Source of the DNA: CAVWNR01 sp963756525
GTDB taxonomy: Bacteria; Actinomycetota; Actinomycetes; Mycobacteriales; Jatrophihabitantaceae
Direction: 5' to 3'
DNA length: 64,000 bases
Assembly: GCA_963756525.1 (NCBI GenBank)
Contig: CAVWNR010000001.1
Coordinates: 186,001 to 250,000 of the forward strand
Of this stretch, positions 1 through 8,136 are shown one piece after another (within the stretch, counting starts at the first letter, position 1; each line of letters opens with the position of its first letter). The translations under genes and the position numbers were made by a program. The notes below the pieces were generated by a model that did no database searches, was not told the origin of the DNA, and saw only the letters and a program-made list of their open reading frames with translations.

Positions 1-1
1 G

Positions 2-829
2 CGCGACGGCGGGGTGCTGCGCCGGCCCGGGCACACCGAGGCCGCGGTCGACCTCGCGGTGCTGGCGGGGCTGCAACCCGCGGGGGTGCTCTGCGAAGTG
101 GTCTCGGAGAAGGACCCGGCCGGGATGGCCCGCGCGGACGAGCTGCGGGTCTTCGCCGACGAGCACGACCTGGCGCTCATCTCGATCGCCGACCTGATCG
201 CCTACCGGCGCCGGTACGAGAAGCTGGTCGAGCGGGTCGCCTCCGCCCGGGTTCCGTTGCGTTACGGCGAGTTCAGCGCGGTCGGGTACGCGTCGAGTTA
301 CGACTCGCGCGAGCACGTGGCCTTCGTCTTCGGCGACGTCGGCGACGGCGAGGACGTGCTGGTGCGCGTCCACTCCGAGTGCCTCACCGGCGACGTGTTC
401 GGCTCACTGCGCTGCGACTGCGGCCCGCAGCTGGACGCGGCGCTGGCCGCCGTCGCCCGCGAGGGACGCGGCGTCGTGCTCTACATCCGCGGGCACGAGG
501 GTCGGGGGATCGGCCTACTACACAAGTTGCAGGCCTACCAGCTGCAAGACGCCGGCCACGACACGTACGACGCGAACCTCCAGCTCGGCCTGCCCGCGGA
601 CGCCCGGGACTACGGCACCGGGGCGCAGATCCTGGTCGACCTCGGCATCCACTCGATGCGCCTGCTCTCGAACAACCCGGCCAAGCGCGCCGGCCTGGAG
701 GGGTACGGGCTGCGGATCACCGGGCGAGTACCGATGCCCACCCAGGCCAACCCGGAGAACCTGCGCTACCTGCAGACCAAGCGGGATCGGATGGGCCACG
801 AGCTGGACCTGCGCGAGGACCCGGCGTGA
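2..829 (+). CDS. ribBA: RibBA, DHBP synthase / GTP cyclohydrolase II (5' truncated)
   Basis: Bifunctional riboflavin enzyme cut by the left window edge; the reading frame is open from base 2 and the true start lies upstream. The visible N-terminal part is the end of the 3,4-dihydroxy-2-butanone-4-phosphate synthase domain, with the RPGHTEAAVDL signature. The C-terminal half is GTP cyclohydrolase II, with the zinc ligands in SECLTGDVFGSLRCDCG and the catalytic EGRGIGL region. The two domains supply the four-carbon unit and the pyrimidine precursor for lumazine synthesis. The stop overlaps the GTG of ribH (GTGA at 826-829), so the two are translationally coupled. The ORF is intact as far as visible; assignment is secure. 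Confidence 0.96.
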   Translation, partial: RDGGVLRRPGHTEAAVDLAVLAGLQPAGVLCEVVSEKDPAGMARADELRVFADEHDLALISIADLIAYRRRYEKLVERVASARVPLRYGEFSAVGYASSYDSREHVAFVFGDVGDGEDVLVRVHSECLTGDVFGSLRCDCGPQLDAALAAVAREGRGVVLYIRGHEGRGIGLLHKLQAYQLQDAGHDTYDANLQLGLPADARDYGTGAQILVDLGIHSMRLLSNNPAKRAGLEGYGLRITGRVPMPTQANPENLRYLQTKRDRMGHELDLREDPA

Positions 830-1299
830 GCGGCAGCGGGGCGCCTGACCTGACCGCGGTCGAGGGCGCGACCGGGCTGCGGGTAGCCGTGGTCGCGTCG
901 CTGTGGCACACCACGGTGATGGACGGCCTGCTCGACGGCGCCCGGCGCGCGCTGGCCGCTTCGCAGGTGCAGGAGGTCACCGAGGTCCGGGTGCCGGGCA
1001 CGTTCGAGCTTGCGGTGGCGGCGGCACGGCTGGCCGAGCGCGGATTCGACGCGATCGTGGCGCTCGGCGTGGTGATCCGCGGTGGCACGCCGCATTTCGA
1101 CTACGTCTGCCAGGCGGCAACCACCGGTCTCACCCTCGTTGCGCAGCGCACCGGCGTGCCGATCGGATTCGGCGTGCTCACCTGCGACGACGACCAGCAG
1201 GCACTCGACCGCGCCGGACTGCCCGGCTCCGAGGAGGACAAGGGGTACCAGGCCGCGGCCGCCGCCCTGGCCACGGCGGTCGCGCTGGCGGCTCTCTGA
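826..1299 (+). CDS. ribH: 6,7-dimethyl-8-ribityllumazine synthase
   Basis: A 157-residue protein of normal length for lumazine synthase, which condenses the RibA-derived ribitylaminouracil with DHBP to give the direct precursor of riboflavin. Visible hallmarks are the substrate-binding VPGTFELAVAA segment, the ALGVVIRGGTPHFDYV core and GVLTCDDDQQA near the C-terminus. The GTG start at 826 is chosen because it overlaps the ribBA stop (GTGA) and gives a family-length N-terminus; an upstream extension would run inside ribBA. It ends 2 bases before the next gene, so ribBA-ribH-mocA-like look like one transcription unit. Confidence 0.95.
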   Translation: MSGSGAPDLTAVEGATGLRVAVVASLWHTTVMDGLLDGARRALAASQVQEVTEVRVPGTFELAVAAARLAERGFDAIVALGVVIRGGTPHFDYVCQAATTGLTLVAQRTGVPIGFGVLTCDDDQQALDRAGLPGSEEDKGYQAAAAALATAVALAAL

Positions 1300-1301
1300 C
1301 C

Positions 1302-1841
1302 GTGGTTAGCGGGGTCGTCCTGGCCGCCGGTGCGGGGGTGCGCTTCGGCCGCCCGAAGGCCGAGGTCGTCGTCGACGGGGCGCGGCTGGTCGACCGGGCC
1401 GTCGCCGTGCTCCGCGACGGCGGGTGCGACGAGGTGGTTGCCGTCGTGCGCCCCGGCGTGCTCGTCGACGGCGCGGTCATCGTCGAGAACCCGGACCCGG
1501 AGCGGGGGATGGGCTCGTCGCTGCGCCTCGGGCTGGCCGCGGCATCCGGTGAGCGCGCGGTGATCCTGCTCGTCGACACGCCCGGCGTCGCCGCGTCGGC
1601 GGTACGCGCCGTGCTCGCCGTCGACGCTCCCGTCGCGATCGCGAGCTACGACGGACGCCGTGGGCATCCGGTCGCGATCGCGCGCGAACACTGGCCCGCG
1701 GTCGCCGACCTGGCGCGCGGCGACGCCGGCGCGCGAGCGTTCCTGCGCGCGCACCCTGAGCTGGTCGCCGAGGTGGCGTGCGAGGGCGACCCAGCAGACC
1801 TCGACACCACCGAGGACCTCGCCGCCTGGCGGGCGCGCTAG
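1302..1841 (+). CDS. MocA/MobA-like molybdopterin nucleotidyltransferase
   Basis: A 179-residue NTP-transferase-fold protein. The nucleotide-binding start VLAAGAGVRFGRPKAEVVVDG matches the GxGxRxG-PK signature of MobA/MocA proteins (key residues at positions 6-18), followed by RGMGSSLRLGL and a GRRGHPVAI segment typical of CTP:molybdopterin cytidylyltransferases. It lies 2 bases behind ribH with a GTG start. MocA attaches CMP to the molybdenum cofactor used by xanthine-dehydrogenase-family hydroxylases, and such an enzyme is encoded at 9.65-13.4 kb, which suggests the job. That link is inference; a MobA-like GTP specificity or another sugar-nucleotide role is not excluded, and the protein is slightly short for the family. 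Confidence 0.72.
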   Translation: MVSGVVLAAGAGVRFGRPKAEVVVDGARLVDRAVAVLRDGGCDEVVAVVRPGVLVDGAVIVENPDPERGMGSSLRLGLAAASGERAVILLVDTPGVAASAVRAVLAVDAPVAIASYDGRRGHPVAIAREHWPAVADLARGDAGARAFLRAHPELVAEVACEGDPADLDTTEDLAAWRAR

Positions 1842-1842
1842 C

Positions 1843-2217
1843 TCAGCGGTAGCGGAAGCCGTCCATGAAACGGCGGAACACGCCACCCTTGCGGGGCAGC
1901 GCCGGCGCCGGCGGCGGAGGTGTGCTGCGGCGGGTGGCGATGGGCTGGTCGTAGTCGGTGCAGACGATGGCCTCGACGACCTCGTCCTCGGTGAACGACT
2001 CCGATCCTTCGACCACCGGCACGAAGCCGACCAGGACGCCGTCGCGCATGATGTCGGCCTCCAAGGCGGCTGTGCCGTCGGCGTCCCAGATCGCTTCCCG
2101 GCCGTCGGGGATCCGCACCCGCACACCGAAGCGGTACACGCCGGCCTCTGCCAGCTCGGCGTCGACGCCGCGATCGCGCAGGGTGTCGACGACGCGCCGC
2201 GCGCGGTTCTCCTCCAT
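1843..2217 (-). CDS. Hypothetical protein, 124 aa
   Basis: Small protein convergent with the MocA-like gene, its stop one base past that gene's stop. It begins MEENRARRVVDTLRDRG and carries a compact alpha/beta-looking region with a GREAIWDADGTAALEADIMRDG stretch (about residues 39-60). A proline-rich linker (STPPPPAPALPRKGG) and the basic tail FRRFMDGFRYR follow. No known family is recognised, and no signal peptide or membrane segment is visible. The acidic, ordered N-terminal two thirds suggest a cytoplasmic protein. It is read as real because the composition is protein-like and it fills the space between neighbours. It may be the first gene upstream on the same strand as nothing else; there is no evidence that it belongs to the catabolic cluster. 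Confidence 0.6.
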   Translation of the reverse strand: MEENRARRVVDTLRDRGVDAELAEAGVYRFGVRVRIPDGREAIWDADGTAALEADIMRDGVLVGFVPVVEGSESFTEDEVVEAIVCTDYDQPIATRRSTPPPPAPALPRKGGVFRRFMDGFRYR

Positions 2218-2262
2218 CCGGCCAAGGTACGCGACCTTGCCGATGATCTCGGCCCGAGAGCG

Positions 2263-3666
2263 TCAGGCGAACAGCGGCCGCGCTGCCGCGGCGAGCGCGG
2301 CCAGCGCCGCGGGGAAGACCTCCGCCGGCGGGGTCACCAGCCCGGCGCCGACCTGCCCGGTGCCGGCGACCTTGCCGGCCATCCCGGTGTTGATCTGCGG
2401 GAGGATGCCGGTCCGCGCGACGCGCGTCACGTCGATGCCACAGGGCGTGCCGCGGAAGTCGAGCACTGGGATCGAGTACGCGGGATGCTCGGCGAGGGTG
2501 ATCTCGTACATCCGCCTGGTGGCGGCGAGCGCCGCGGCCACGTCGCCGCCGACGAAGCGCACGATCGCCGGCGCCGCGGCCATCGCGAACCCGCCCAGCC
2601 CGGCCGTCTCGGTGATCGCCGAGTCGCCGATGTCGGGGTTGGCGTCGTCCGGCCCGTACGAGCCGAGGTAGAGCCCGTCGGGCACCTGGGCCGGTCCGGT
2701 GAACCAGGCGCCGCCGGTGCCCGACACCTGGATGCCGAAGTCCGTGCCGTTGCGGGCCATCGCCACCACCATCGTCGAGCCGGGGATGTCACGCGCGGCG
2801 TCGAGGGTGAGCTTGCAGGCCGGCATGGCCAGGTTGAGGAAGAAGTGGTCGTTGCCGGCGACGAACCGCAGCACCTCGGCGACGTCGGACGACGGCGCGT
2901 CGCAGTCGATCAGCGACGGCAGCAGCTCGCGCAGGAACATCAGCGTGCCGGCCCGGTTGCGGTTGTGCGCCTCGTCGCCCATCTGCAGCATCTGGGCGAG
3001 GATGGCCTTGAGGTCCAGCGGCCCGTGTGCGCGCACCGCGCGCTGCAGCAGCGGGCCCAGCACCCCCGACATCCAGCGCAGCCGGTCCAGCACGTCGGCG
3101 GAGTACGCACCGTAACGGAGCACCTTGCCGAGCCCCTCGTTCAGCGAGCAGTACGCGCGGGCGCCGGTTGCCGGGTCCTCCACGGCGAAGACCCACATCG
3201 AACGGGAGACGACGCCGGCCATCGGGCCGACCGCGTGGTGATGATGGCAGGGGTCGAGGGTCGCGCTGCCGCGCTCGAAGACCGCGGCGGCACCGTCCGG
3301 CTCGTCCACCAGTCCCTCGAACGCGGCCGCGCCGAGCAGCGCCCCGCGCAGCGGACCGGACGCGCGGGCCCACTCGATCGGCGGCCCGGCGTGCAGGAAG
3401 TCCGACGCGCCAAGCCCGAGGGCATCGCCGGCGGGGAGCACGTCCACCAGGTGCGCCTGGCAGTCGAGCATCCGTCGCACGGCCGCCTCGTTGGCGCCGA
3501 CCCGCCGCGGCTCGGCCATCACGCGGGCCAGATCCTGCTCGGTGCCGTCCATCGGCGGCCGCCAGTCGACGCGGGTCACCCGCGCGGCCTGCGCCTCGAC
3601 GGCGTCGGCGAACAGGCTGACCCCGGCGGTGACGAGCGCCGGGTCGCGGCGCAGCAGATCGGTCAT
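2263..3666 (-). CDS. DUF1116 protein, AllG (YlbE)-like carbamoyltransferase subunit
   Basis: A 467-residue DUF1116 protein, the size of E. coli YlbE. Conserved blocks include PCHHHHAVGPMAG (about 139-151), SLNEGLGKVLRYG (174-186) and the family hallmark QMLQMGDEAHNRNRAG (225-240), with GNDHFFLNLAMPACK further on. In E. coli, FdrA, YlbE and YlbF (renamed AllF/G/H) were assigned to oxamate carbamoyltransferase, which converts oxalurate plus phosphate to oxamate and carbamoyl phosphate. The ATG at 3666 overlaps the FdrA stop by ATGA, and all three partner genes are present on this strand. The true substrate here is unknown; the nearby ring-opening hydrolase suggests ureidomalonate (inference). 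It is the last gene of the minus-strand unit. Confidence 0.85.
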   Translation of the reverse strand: MTDLLRRDPALVTAGVSLFADAVEAQAARVTRVDWRPPMDGTEQDLARVMAEPRRVGANEAAVRRMLDCQAHLVDVLPAGDALGLGASDFLHAGPPIEWARASGPLRGALLGAAAFEGLVDEPDGAAAVFERGSATLDPCHHHHAVGPMAGVVSRSMWVFAVEDPATGARAYCSLNEGLGKVLRYGAYSADVLDRLRWMSGVLGPLLQRAVRAHGPLDLKAILAQMLQMGDEAHNRNRAGTLMFLRELLPSLIDCDAPSSDVAEVLRFVAGNDHFFLNLAMPACKLTLDAARDIPGSTMVVAMARNGTDFGIQVSGTGGAWFTGPAQVPDGLYLGSYGPDDANPDIGDSAITETAGLGGFAMAAAPAIVRFVGGDVAAALAATRRMYEITLAEHPAYSIPVLDFRGTPCGIDVTRVARTGILPQINTGMAGKVAGTGQVGAGLVTPPAEVFPAALAALAAAARPLFA

Positions 3667-5132
3667 GCAGAGTCCCCGCGGCTCGTCCCGGCCAGATCAC
3701 GGGCGAAGCGGGCGGCCTGCGCGTTCGAGGTGAAGACATGCGCCCCCGCGTCCTGCAGCGCGCGCGCCTGCCGGCTGACGTCCTGCGGATCAGCCCGCGC
3801 GCCGACCAGCGACACCACCACCGCGACGTCCTGCGCGGCGGCGATCGCCGGGGCCAGCTCGGCCGCGGGGTCGGGGTGCGCGCCGTGCCCCAGCACGACG
3901 TCGAGCAGGATCACCGCGGTGGCCGGGTCGGCCGCGTCGGCGGCGAGCCGGGCGAGGCGCAGCGACTGGTCGATCATCGGATGCGGCCGGCCCCGGGTCA
4001 GCTCGTCATCCCCGAAGTCGATCATCACGTGGCCCTCCGGCGGCGCGGACGGATCGACCCGCCACGCCGGCCGCAGCGGTATGTTCGAGCCGACCGGGCC
4101 GAGCGTCTCCGCGGCGATCACCATCGCCTCGTCACAGAGCGTCCCGCCGGCGAACAGGCCGCGAAGCGCGCCGGCGTCCCGCTCGGCCGGACGGCCGGGC
4201 CAGTGCGGCCACGACGGGACCGTGCCGCCGGCCGCCCGGACCGCCGCCTCGGCGGCTGCGCTGAGATCGGGCTGTCCCGGGCCGAGCAGCGCGAACTGCA
4301 CCGGCGTGTCCAGCGTGGCGGCGTGCGCGCGCACCGCCTCGGCCACCGCCGGCGCCGGCGGCTTGGAGATCACCACGATCAGCTCTGTCGCCGGGTCGGC
4401 GTCCAGCGCGTCGAGAGCGGCCAGCGTCGACAGTCCGCCGACCGCGTCCGAGAGGTCCCGCCCACCGACGCCCAGCGCCGCCGAGACGCCCACCTCGGCG
4501 GCGTCGAGCAGGCACAGCACCTGCTGCGCACCGGTGCCCGAGGCGGCCACGATCCCCACCGGGCCGGGCGCGACCGCGTTCGCGAAGCCGAGGCCCACTC
4601 CGCCGACCACCGCCGTGCCGCAGTCCGGGCCCATCACCAGCAGCCCGCGCTCGGCGGCAACGCGCTTGAGCCGGACCTCCAACTCGACCGGCACGTTGTC
4701 CGAGAAGACCATGACGTCGCAGCCGGCGTCCAGCGCGTCCATCGCCTCGGTGAACGCGTGCGGGCCGGGCACGGAGATGAGCACCAGCCCCGGACCGACC
4801 GCACGGACGGCAGACGCGACGGTCCGCGGCGCCGCGGCAACCGCGGTCCGGCCGGGTTCCGGTCGCGCGGCGAGGCTCTGCTCGACGTCGGCGATCGCGG
4901 CCTGCAGCGCGTCGTCGTCGCGCGCGCGGATGGCCACGACCAAGTCGTTCATCCCGCAGTCCGGCGGTGCGGTGAAGCCCATCGTCGCCAGCAGGTCGAC
5001 GTTGAGCGCAGTCGCCATCGCCACCTGCGCCGCCTCCACCCCGTCGGTGCGGGCCGCGCGCTGGCTGACCTGCATCAGCGCGACCGAGTCGGCGTACCCG
5101 CCGCCGCGCACGAACACCGTCTCGACGCTCAT
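3663..5132 (-). CDS. fdrA: FdrA-family protein, AllF-like carbamoyltransferase subunit
   Basis: A 489-residue FdrA-family protein with a succinyl-CoA-synthetase-alpha-like fold. Landmarks are MSVETVFVRGGGYADSV at the start, SDNVPVELEVRLK (about 144-156), LLVMGPDCGTAVVGG (164-178) and IVAASGTGAQQV, where acyl-CoA synthetases carry their phosphohistidine region. The start at 5132 is chosen because MSVETVFVR is the conserved FdrA N-terminus; the frame stays open upstream, but that stretch is Arg-rich and not protein-like. The stop overlaps the DUF1116 start (ATGA). FdrA is the presumed carbamoyl-phosphate-forming partner of DUF1116 and DUF2877. A role in succinyl-CoA metabolism is unlikely because the ligase partner is absent. 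Confidence 0.86.
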   Translation of the reverse strand: MSVETVFVRGGGYADSVALMQVSQRAARTDGVEAAQVAMATALNVDLLATMGFTAPPDCGMNDLVVAIRARDDDALQAAIADVEQSLAARPEPGRTAVAAAPRTVASAVRAVGPGLVLISVPGPHAFTEAMDALDAGCDVMVFSDNVPVELEVRLKRVAAERGLLVMGPDCGTAVVGGVGLGFANAVAPGPVGIVAASGTGAQQVLCLLDAAEVGVSAALGVGGRDLSDAVGGLSTLAALDALDADPATELIVVISKPPAPAVAEAVRAHAATLDTPVQFALLGPGQPDLSAAAEAAVRAAGGTVPSWPHWPGRPAERDAGALRGLFAGGTLCDEAMVIAAETLGPVGSNIPLRPAWRVDPSAPPEGHVMIDFGDDELTRGRPHPMIDQSLRLARLAADAADPATAVILLDVVLGHGAHPDPAAELAPAIAAAQDVAVVVSLVGARADPQDVSRQARALQDAGAHVFTSNAQAARFARDLAGTSRGDSA

Positions 5133-5140
5133 GCCATCAC

Positions 5141-5164
5141 GCTCTTCGCGCGAGCGCTCATCGC
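5141..5164. repeat. 24-bp direct repeat, copy 1 (second at 49345)
   Basis: This 24-base stretch between the FdrA and DUF2877 genes is identical to 49345-49368, between argG and argH. Its core is GCGCGAGCGCTCATCGC. Degenerate variants of the CTCGCTCATCGCGCG type recur just downstream, around 5218-5232. It is non-coding at both places. It may belong to a short interspersed repeat family; only two exact copies are seen here. Confidence 0.6.
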
Positions 5165-5223
5165 CCGCTCGGTCCGCTCCTTGCTCGCCAGCGGGCCGTC
5201 GCCCCGCAGCGATGCTCCCTCGC

Positions 5224-6027
5224 TCATCGCGCGGACCCCGCGGCCGCGACGGCCGCTGCGAGCGCACCCGCGGCCAGGGCGCGGCCCGACGTCTGCCCGA
5301 TACGGACCAGGCCCGCGAGCGCCGCCTCGATGCCGTCCGCACGGGAGACCGCGACGAGCAGCGCGGTCAGCTGCGGCACGCTCTCGCCCGCCGCCGCATG
5401 GCGCAGCAACGCGGCCGACAGGGCGGTCGTCCGCTCCGGCGCCTGCCTCACAACCCCCGCGCGGAGCCGGTCGACGGGCAGCCGGTAGGCACGAGCGGCG
5501 GCGAGGAACCCGGCCAGCACGTCGTCGCCGGACGGGGTCAACCCGCTGCCCCGGCCGAGCAGCTGCCGCGCCGCCGCGCCGGCCCGCGTCGGGTCCGTGA
5601 GATCCGCGAGGTCGCCGTCGGAACACTCGTCGAACCCGCCGAACGCCCGCTGCGCCCGCGCGCAGGCCGCACTCGAAGGGCGCGACAGCGTCGGAACAGC
5701 CGCCGACACCATCCGGCCCGCCCGCACCCGCAGCGCACCGGCGCGCACCGCGCCGTCACCGACCTCGACCGGGCCGCCGAGGGCGTCCAGGGTGTCCAGG
5801 GTGTCCAGGGGCAACTCCGCGCTGGTGTGCGGCAGCACGAGCCCGAGCGGCAGGCGCAGCGCGTCCGCGGTGAACACGCCGAGCACGCCGCCGTTCGACG
5901 TGCGCAGGTACAGCGCGGTCGGGAACGAGCCGAGGACCGTCGCCGGTCTGACCGGCCCGGCGAGTAGCGCCCGCACGCCGGCCGGCACCGCCGCGACGGC
6001 GCCGACGGGACGAGCGATGGCGGTCAC
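5224..6027 (-). CDS. DUF2877 protein, AllH (YlbF)-like carbamoyltransferase subunit
   Basis: A 267-residue DUF2877 protein. The family signature LLGRGSGLTPSGDDVLAGF is clear in the middle, and the N-terminal half is a compact beta-rich region (SFPTALYLRTSNGGVLGVF). The GTG at 6027 (VTAIARPVGAV) is chosen because the frame upstream is low-complexity and overlaps the divergent PucR gene; 267 residues suits the family. A small in-frame tandem repeat (about 5785-5812, encoding LDTLDTLDALGG) may mark slippage. It is the first gene of the minus-strand unit, 91 bp ahead of FdrA and divergent from pucR. With FdrA and DUF1116 it completes the AllFGH set. Confidence 0.84.
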   Translation of the reverse strand: MTAIARPVGAVAAVPAGVRALLAGPVRPATVLGSFPTALYLRTSNGGVLGVFTADALRLPLGLVLPHTSAELPLDTLDTLDALGGPVEVGDGAVRAGALRVRAGRMVSAAVPTLSRPSSAACARAQRAFGGFDECSDGDLADLTDPTRAGAAARQLLGRGSGLTPSGDDVLAGFLAAARAYRLPVDRLRAGVVRQAPERTTALSAALLRHAAAGESVPQLTALLVAVSRADGIEAALAGLVRIGQTSGRALAAGALAAAVAAAGSAR

Positions 6028-6168
6028 CTGCCCGCACCTACCGCCACCCGCCGTCCTCTCCGCCCGGCCGAGCCGGAGGGGCCGGCCACGCGCGCTTTGC
6101 TGCGCGAGGCTACCGAGGCGGGTACGGTCTGGCCGACGGTCACAGTTGCCAACGATCGGACGCCGCGC
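6028..6168. promoter_or_regulatory. Divergent promoter region between the AllH-like gene and pucR
   Basis: This 141-bp gap separates the minus-strand AllHFG-like unit from pucR and must hold both promoters. No clear -35/-10 pair could be read. It is the natural place for PucR autoregulation and for substrate-dependent control of the three carbamoyltransferase genes, but no operator is proved by sequence. Confidence 0.4.
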
Positions 6169-7881
6169 ATGCACGAGTTGCCAGCGGATCGGCGCGCCGG
6201 AGCCGGCTACGGGCTCCCCGTCCGCGAGGTGCTCACCGTGCCGGTGCTCGCCGGGACGACCGTCCTGGCCGGCCGATCCGGGCTCGAGCGCATTGTGCGG
6301 CGCCTCAACGTCATGGAGGTGCCCGACATCCTGCCCTGGGTCAAGCCGCACGAGCTGTTGCTGACGACCGGCTTCCCGCTGCGGCACGCCGGGGGCACCG
6401 GGTCGGTCCGGCTGGTTCAGCTGATCCGCGACCTGGACGCCCGGCAACTCGCAGCGATCGGCATCAAGCTGGGCCGCTACCTCGACGAGATACCGGCGGC
6501 CGTCGTGCAAGTCGCCGACGAGCTGGGCTTCCCGCTGCTGCGCCTCCCGGACGGCATCGCGTTCGACGACGTGCTCTCCGAAGTCTTCATGGGACTGATC
6601 GACCGGCAGGCGTTCGCCCTGAGCCGCACCGACGAGCTGCACCGCGCGCTGGCCGCGATCGTCCTCGAGGGAGGCGACCTCCCGCAGATCGCCGACGAAC
6701 TGGCCCGCCTCCTCGACGCTGCCGTGCTGATCACCAGCCCCGACGGGCGGGTGCAGGCCGAGGGCGGGAGCGACGAGCGGCGCGCCGCCTTCGCGGCGCT
6801 GCCGCTCTACGACCAGACCGGGCGCTTCCGCACCGAACAGGTCGGCCACCGCCAGGACGCGCCCGGCGAGCCAGCGACCGACGCGCCAGGCTGCGGGGAG
6901 CTGGCGATGGTCTCCATCGTCGCGGGCGGCACCGACCACGGCCGGATCGCCGCCTACCGCCCGCACGCGCCGCTGCCCGCACCCGGCGTTCAGGCCCTCG
7001 AGCGTGCCGCGACCGTCGCCGCCCTGGCGATCACCAAGCAGCTGGCCGTCTCTGCCGTGGAGAGCAAGTTCCGCGCGGACTACCTGCGCGACGTGCTCTC
7101 CGGCGACGCCGGCGAGCCGGCCGCCGTCGTCGAGCACTGCGCGTCACTCGGCTGGGACATCGACCGTCCGCTCGTCGTGATCGTCGCCGAGCTGGATCCG
7201 GAGCTGGCCACCGCCGCAGCGGTGCCGCCGGTGCCGCTGCGCTCGCCCATGGAACGGCTCACCGCCGCCTGGCAACAGGTCGTCCGCGCGCGAGACCGGG
7301 CGGCGCCGGTCGTCGGCTTCAGCCAGGAGGTCGTCACCCTGCTGCCCGTCGACGCCGGCGGCGGCGACCAGAAAGCGGCCGCCGAGCGCGCCGTGGCAGA
7401 CGTGGTGGCCGCGGTGGCCGGCGACCGCGGCGGCGGCCGGCGCTCGTTCTGTGCCGGCGTGAGCCGGGTGGTCACCGACCCCTCCGGCATCGCCGAGGCC
7501 TACACGCAGGCCCGTAAAGCGGCGGCGGTCGGCCGCCGGGTGCGCGGGCGGGGCAGCGTGTCGCATTTCGACACGCTCGGCGTGCACCGGCTGCTCTCGC
7601 TGGTGCCCGACGCCGCGGAGCTGCGGGGGTTCGCCGCGGAGGTGCTCGGCGATCTCGCGCGCGACACCGCCGAGGCCGCGGACCTGCGCCACACGTTGCA
7701 GACGCTGCTCGACACGAACCTGAACGTCGCCGAAACCGCGCGGGTGCTGCACTTTCACTACAACACGCTGCGGTATCGGATCGGCAAGCTCGAGCGGATG
7801 GTCGGCCCGTTCACGACCGACCCGCACCTGCGACTGGACGTCGCTCTCGCCCTGCAGGTCATCCAGATGCGCGGCATCTGA
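6169..7881 (+). CDS. pucR: PucR-family transcriptional regulator
   Basis: A 570-residue regulator with the N-terminal PucR sensor domain (LTVPVLAGTTVLAG then VMEVPDILPWVKPHELLLTTG), a middle CdaR/GGDEF-like region, and a C-terminal helix-turn-helix (LLDTNLNVAETARVLHFHYNTLRYRIGKLE). PucR proteins control purine and other nitrogen-ring catabolism in Gram-positive bacteria. The ATG at 6169 is chosen over an upstream in-frame TTG at 6097 because it gives a normal lead into the PucR domain. It sits between the divergent AllHFG-like genes and the permease/hydroxylase genes, so it is the obvious regulator of both arms; the inducer (uracil, barbiturate or a product) cannot be read from sequence. Confidence 0.92.
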   Translation: MHELPADRRAGAGYGLPVREVLTVPVLAGTTVLAGRSGLERIVRRLNVMEVPDILPWVKPHELLLTTGFPLRHAGGTGSVRLVQLIRDLDARQLAAIGIKLGRYLDEIPAAVVQVADELGFPLLRLPDGIAFDDVLSEVFMGLIDRQAFALSRTDELHRALAAIVLEGGDLPQIADELARLLDAAVLITSPDGRVQAEGGSDERRAAFAALPLYDQTGRFRTEQVGHRQDAPGEPATDAPGCGELAMVSIVAGGTDHGRIAAYRPHAPLPAPGVQALERAATVAALAITKQLAVSAVESKFRADYLRDVLSGDAGEPAAVVEHCASLGWDIDRPLVVIVAELDPELATAAAVPPVPLRSPMERLTAAWQQVVRARDRAAPVVGFSQEVVTLLPVDAGGGDQKAAAERAVADVVAAVAGDRGGGRRSFCAGVSRVVTDPSGIAEAYTQARKAAAVGRRVRGRGSVSHFDTLGVHRLLSLVPDAAELRGFAAEVLGDLARDTAEAADLRHTLQTLLDTNLNVAETARVLHFHYNTLRYRIGKLERMVGPFTTDPHLRLDVALALQVIQMRGI

Positions 7882-8136
7882 GGGCGCCAACCGTCCAGTC
7901 GATCACGTCTTCCCCGCTGGTGACCGCTTCGCCGGCCGCTAGCCGAACGCGGCCGGGGAAAAGGTGATCGGCAGCGGCCGTTGCACTCCGGCGCTTCCTC
8001 GCGCCGCCGACATCGCGACCTGCACAGTCGAGTCGGCGCGCTTTCGTCAAAGCTGCACCATGTAGGTGCACGCTTCTGGTCAATACCGTCCGCACGCAAG
8101 CTCCGCAACAGCGCCGGGGATCAGCAGGAGGTCGCC
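7882..8136. promoter_or_regulatory. Permease promoter region with a palindrome
   Basis: This 255-bp gap between pucR and the permease contains a perfect 6-bp inverted repeat, TGCACC-ATGTA-GGTGCA, at 8054-8070, 67 bp before the permease ATG. It is a candidate operator for PucR or another dimeric regulator. A strong ribosome-binding site (AGGAGG) spans about 8126-8132. No other gene is seen here. Confidence 0.45.

Noticed and set aside
1832..1905. tRNA-like D-arm (GCTAGCTCAGCGGTAG) after the MocA-like gene
   Set aside because: No T-arm GTTCGA sequence, anticodon stem or acceptor pairing follows; it lies at the end of a minus-strand gene.
1660..5967. Very long plus-strand open frame (over 1400 codons)
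   Set aside because: Arg/Ala/Pro-rich shadow of the minus-strand DUF1116, FdrA and DUF2877 genes, which match known families.
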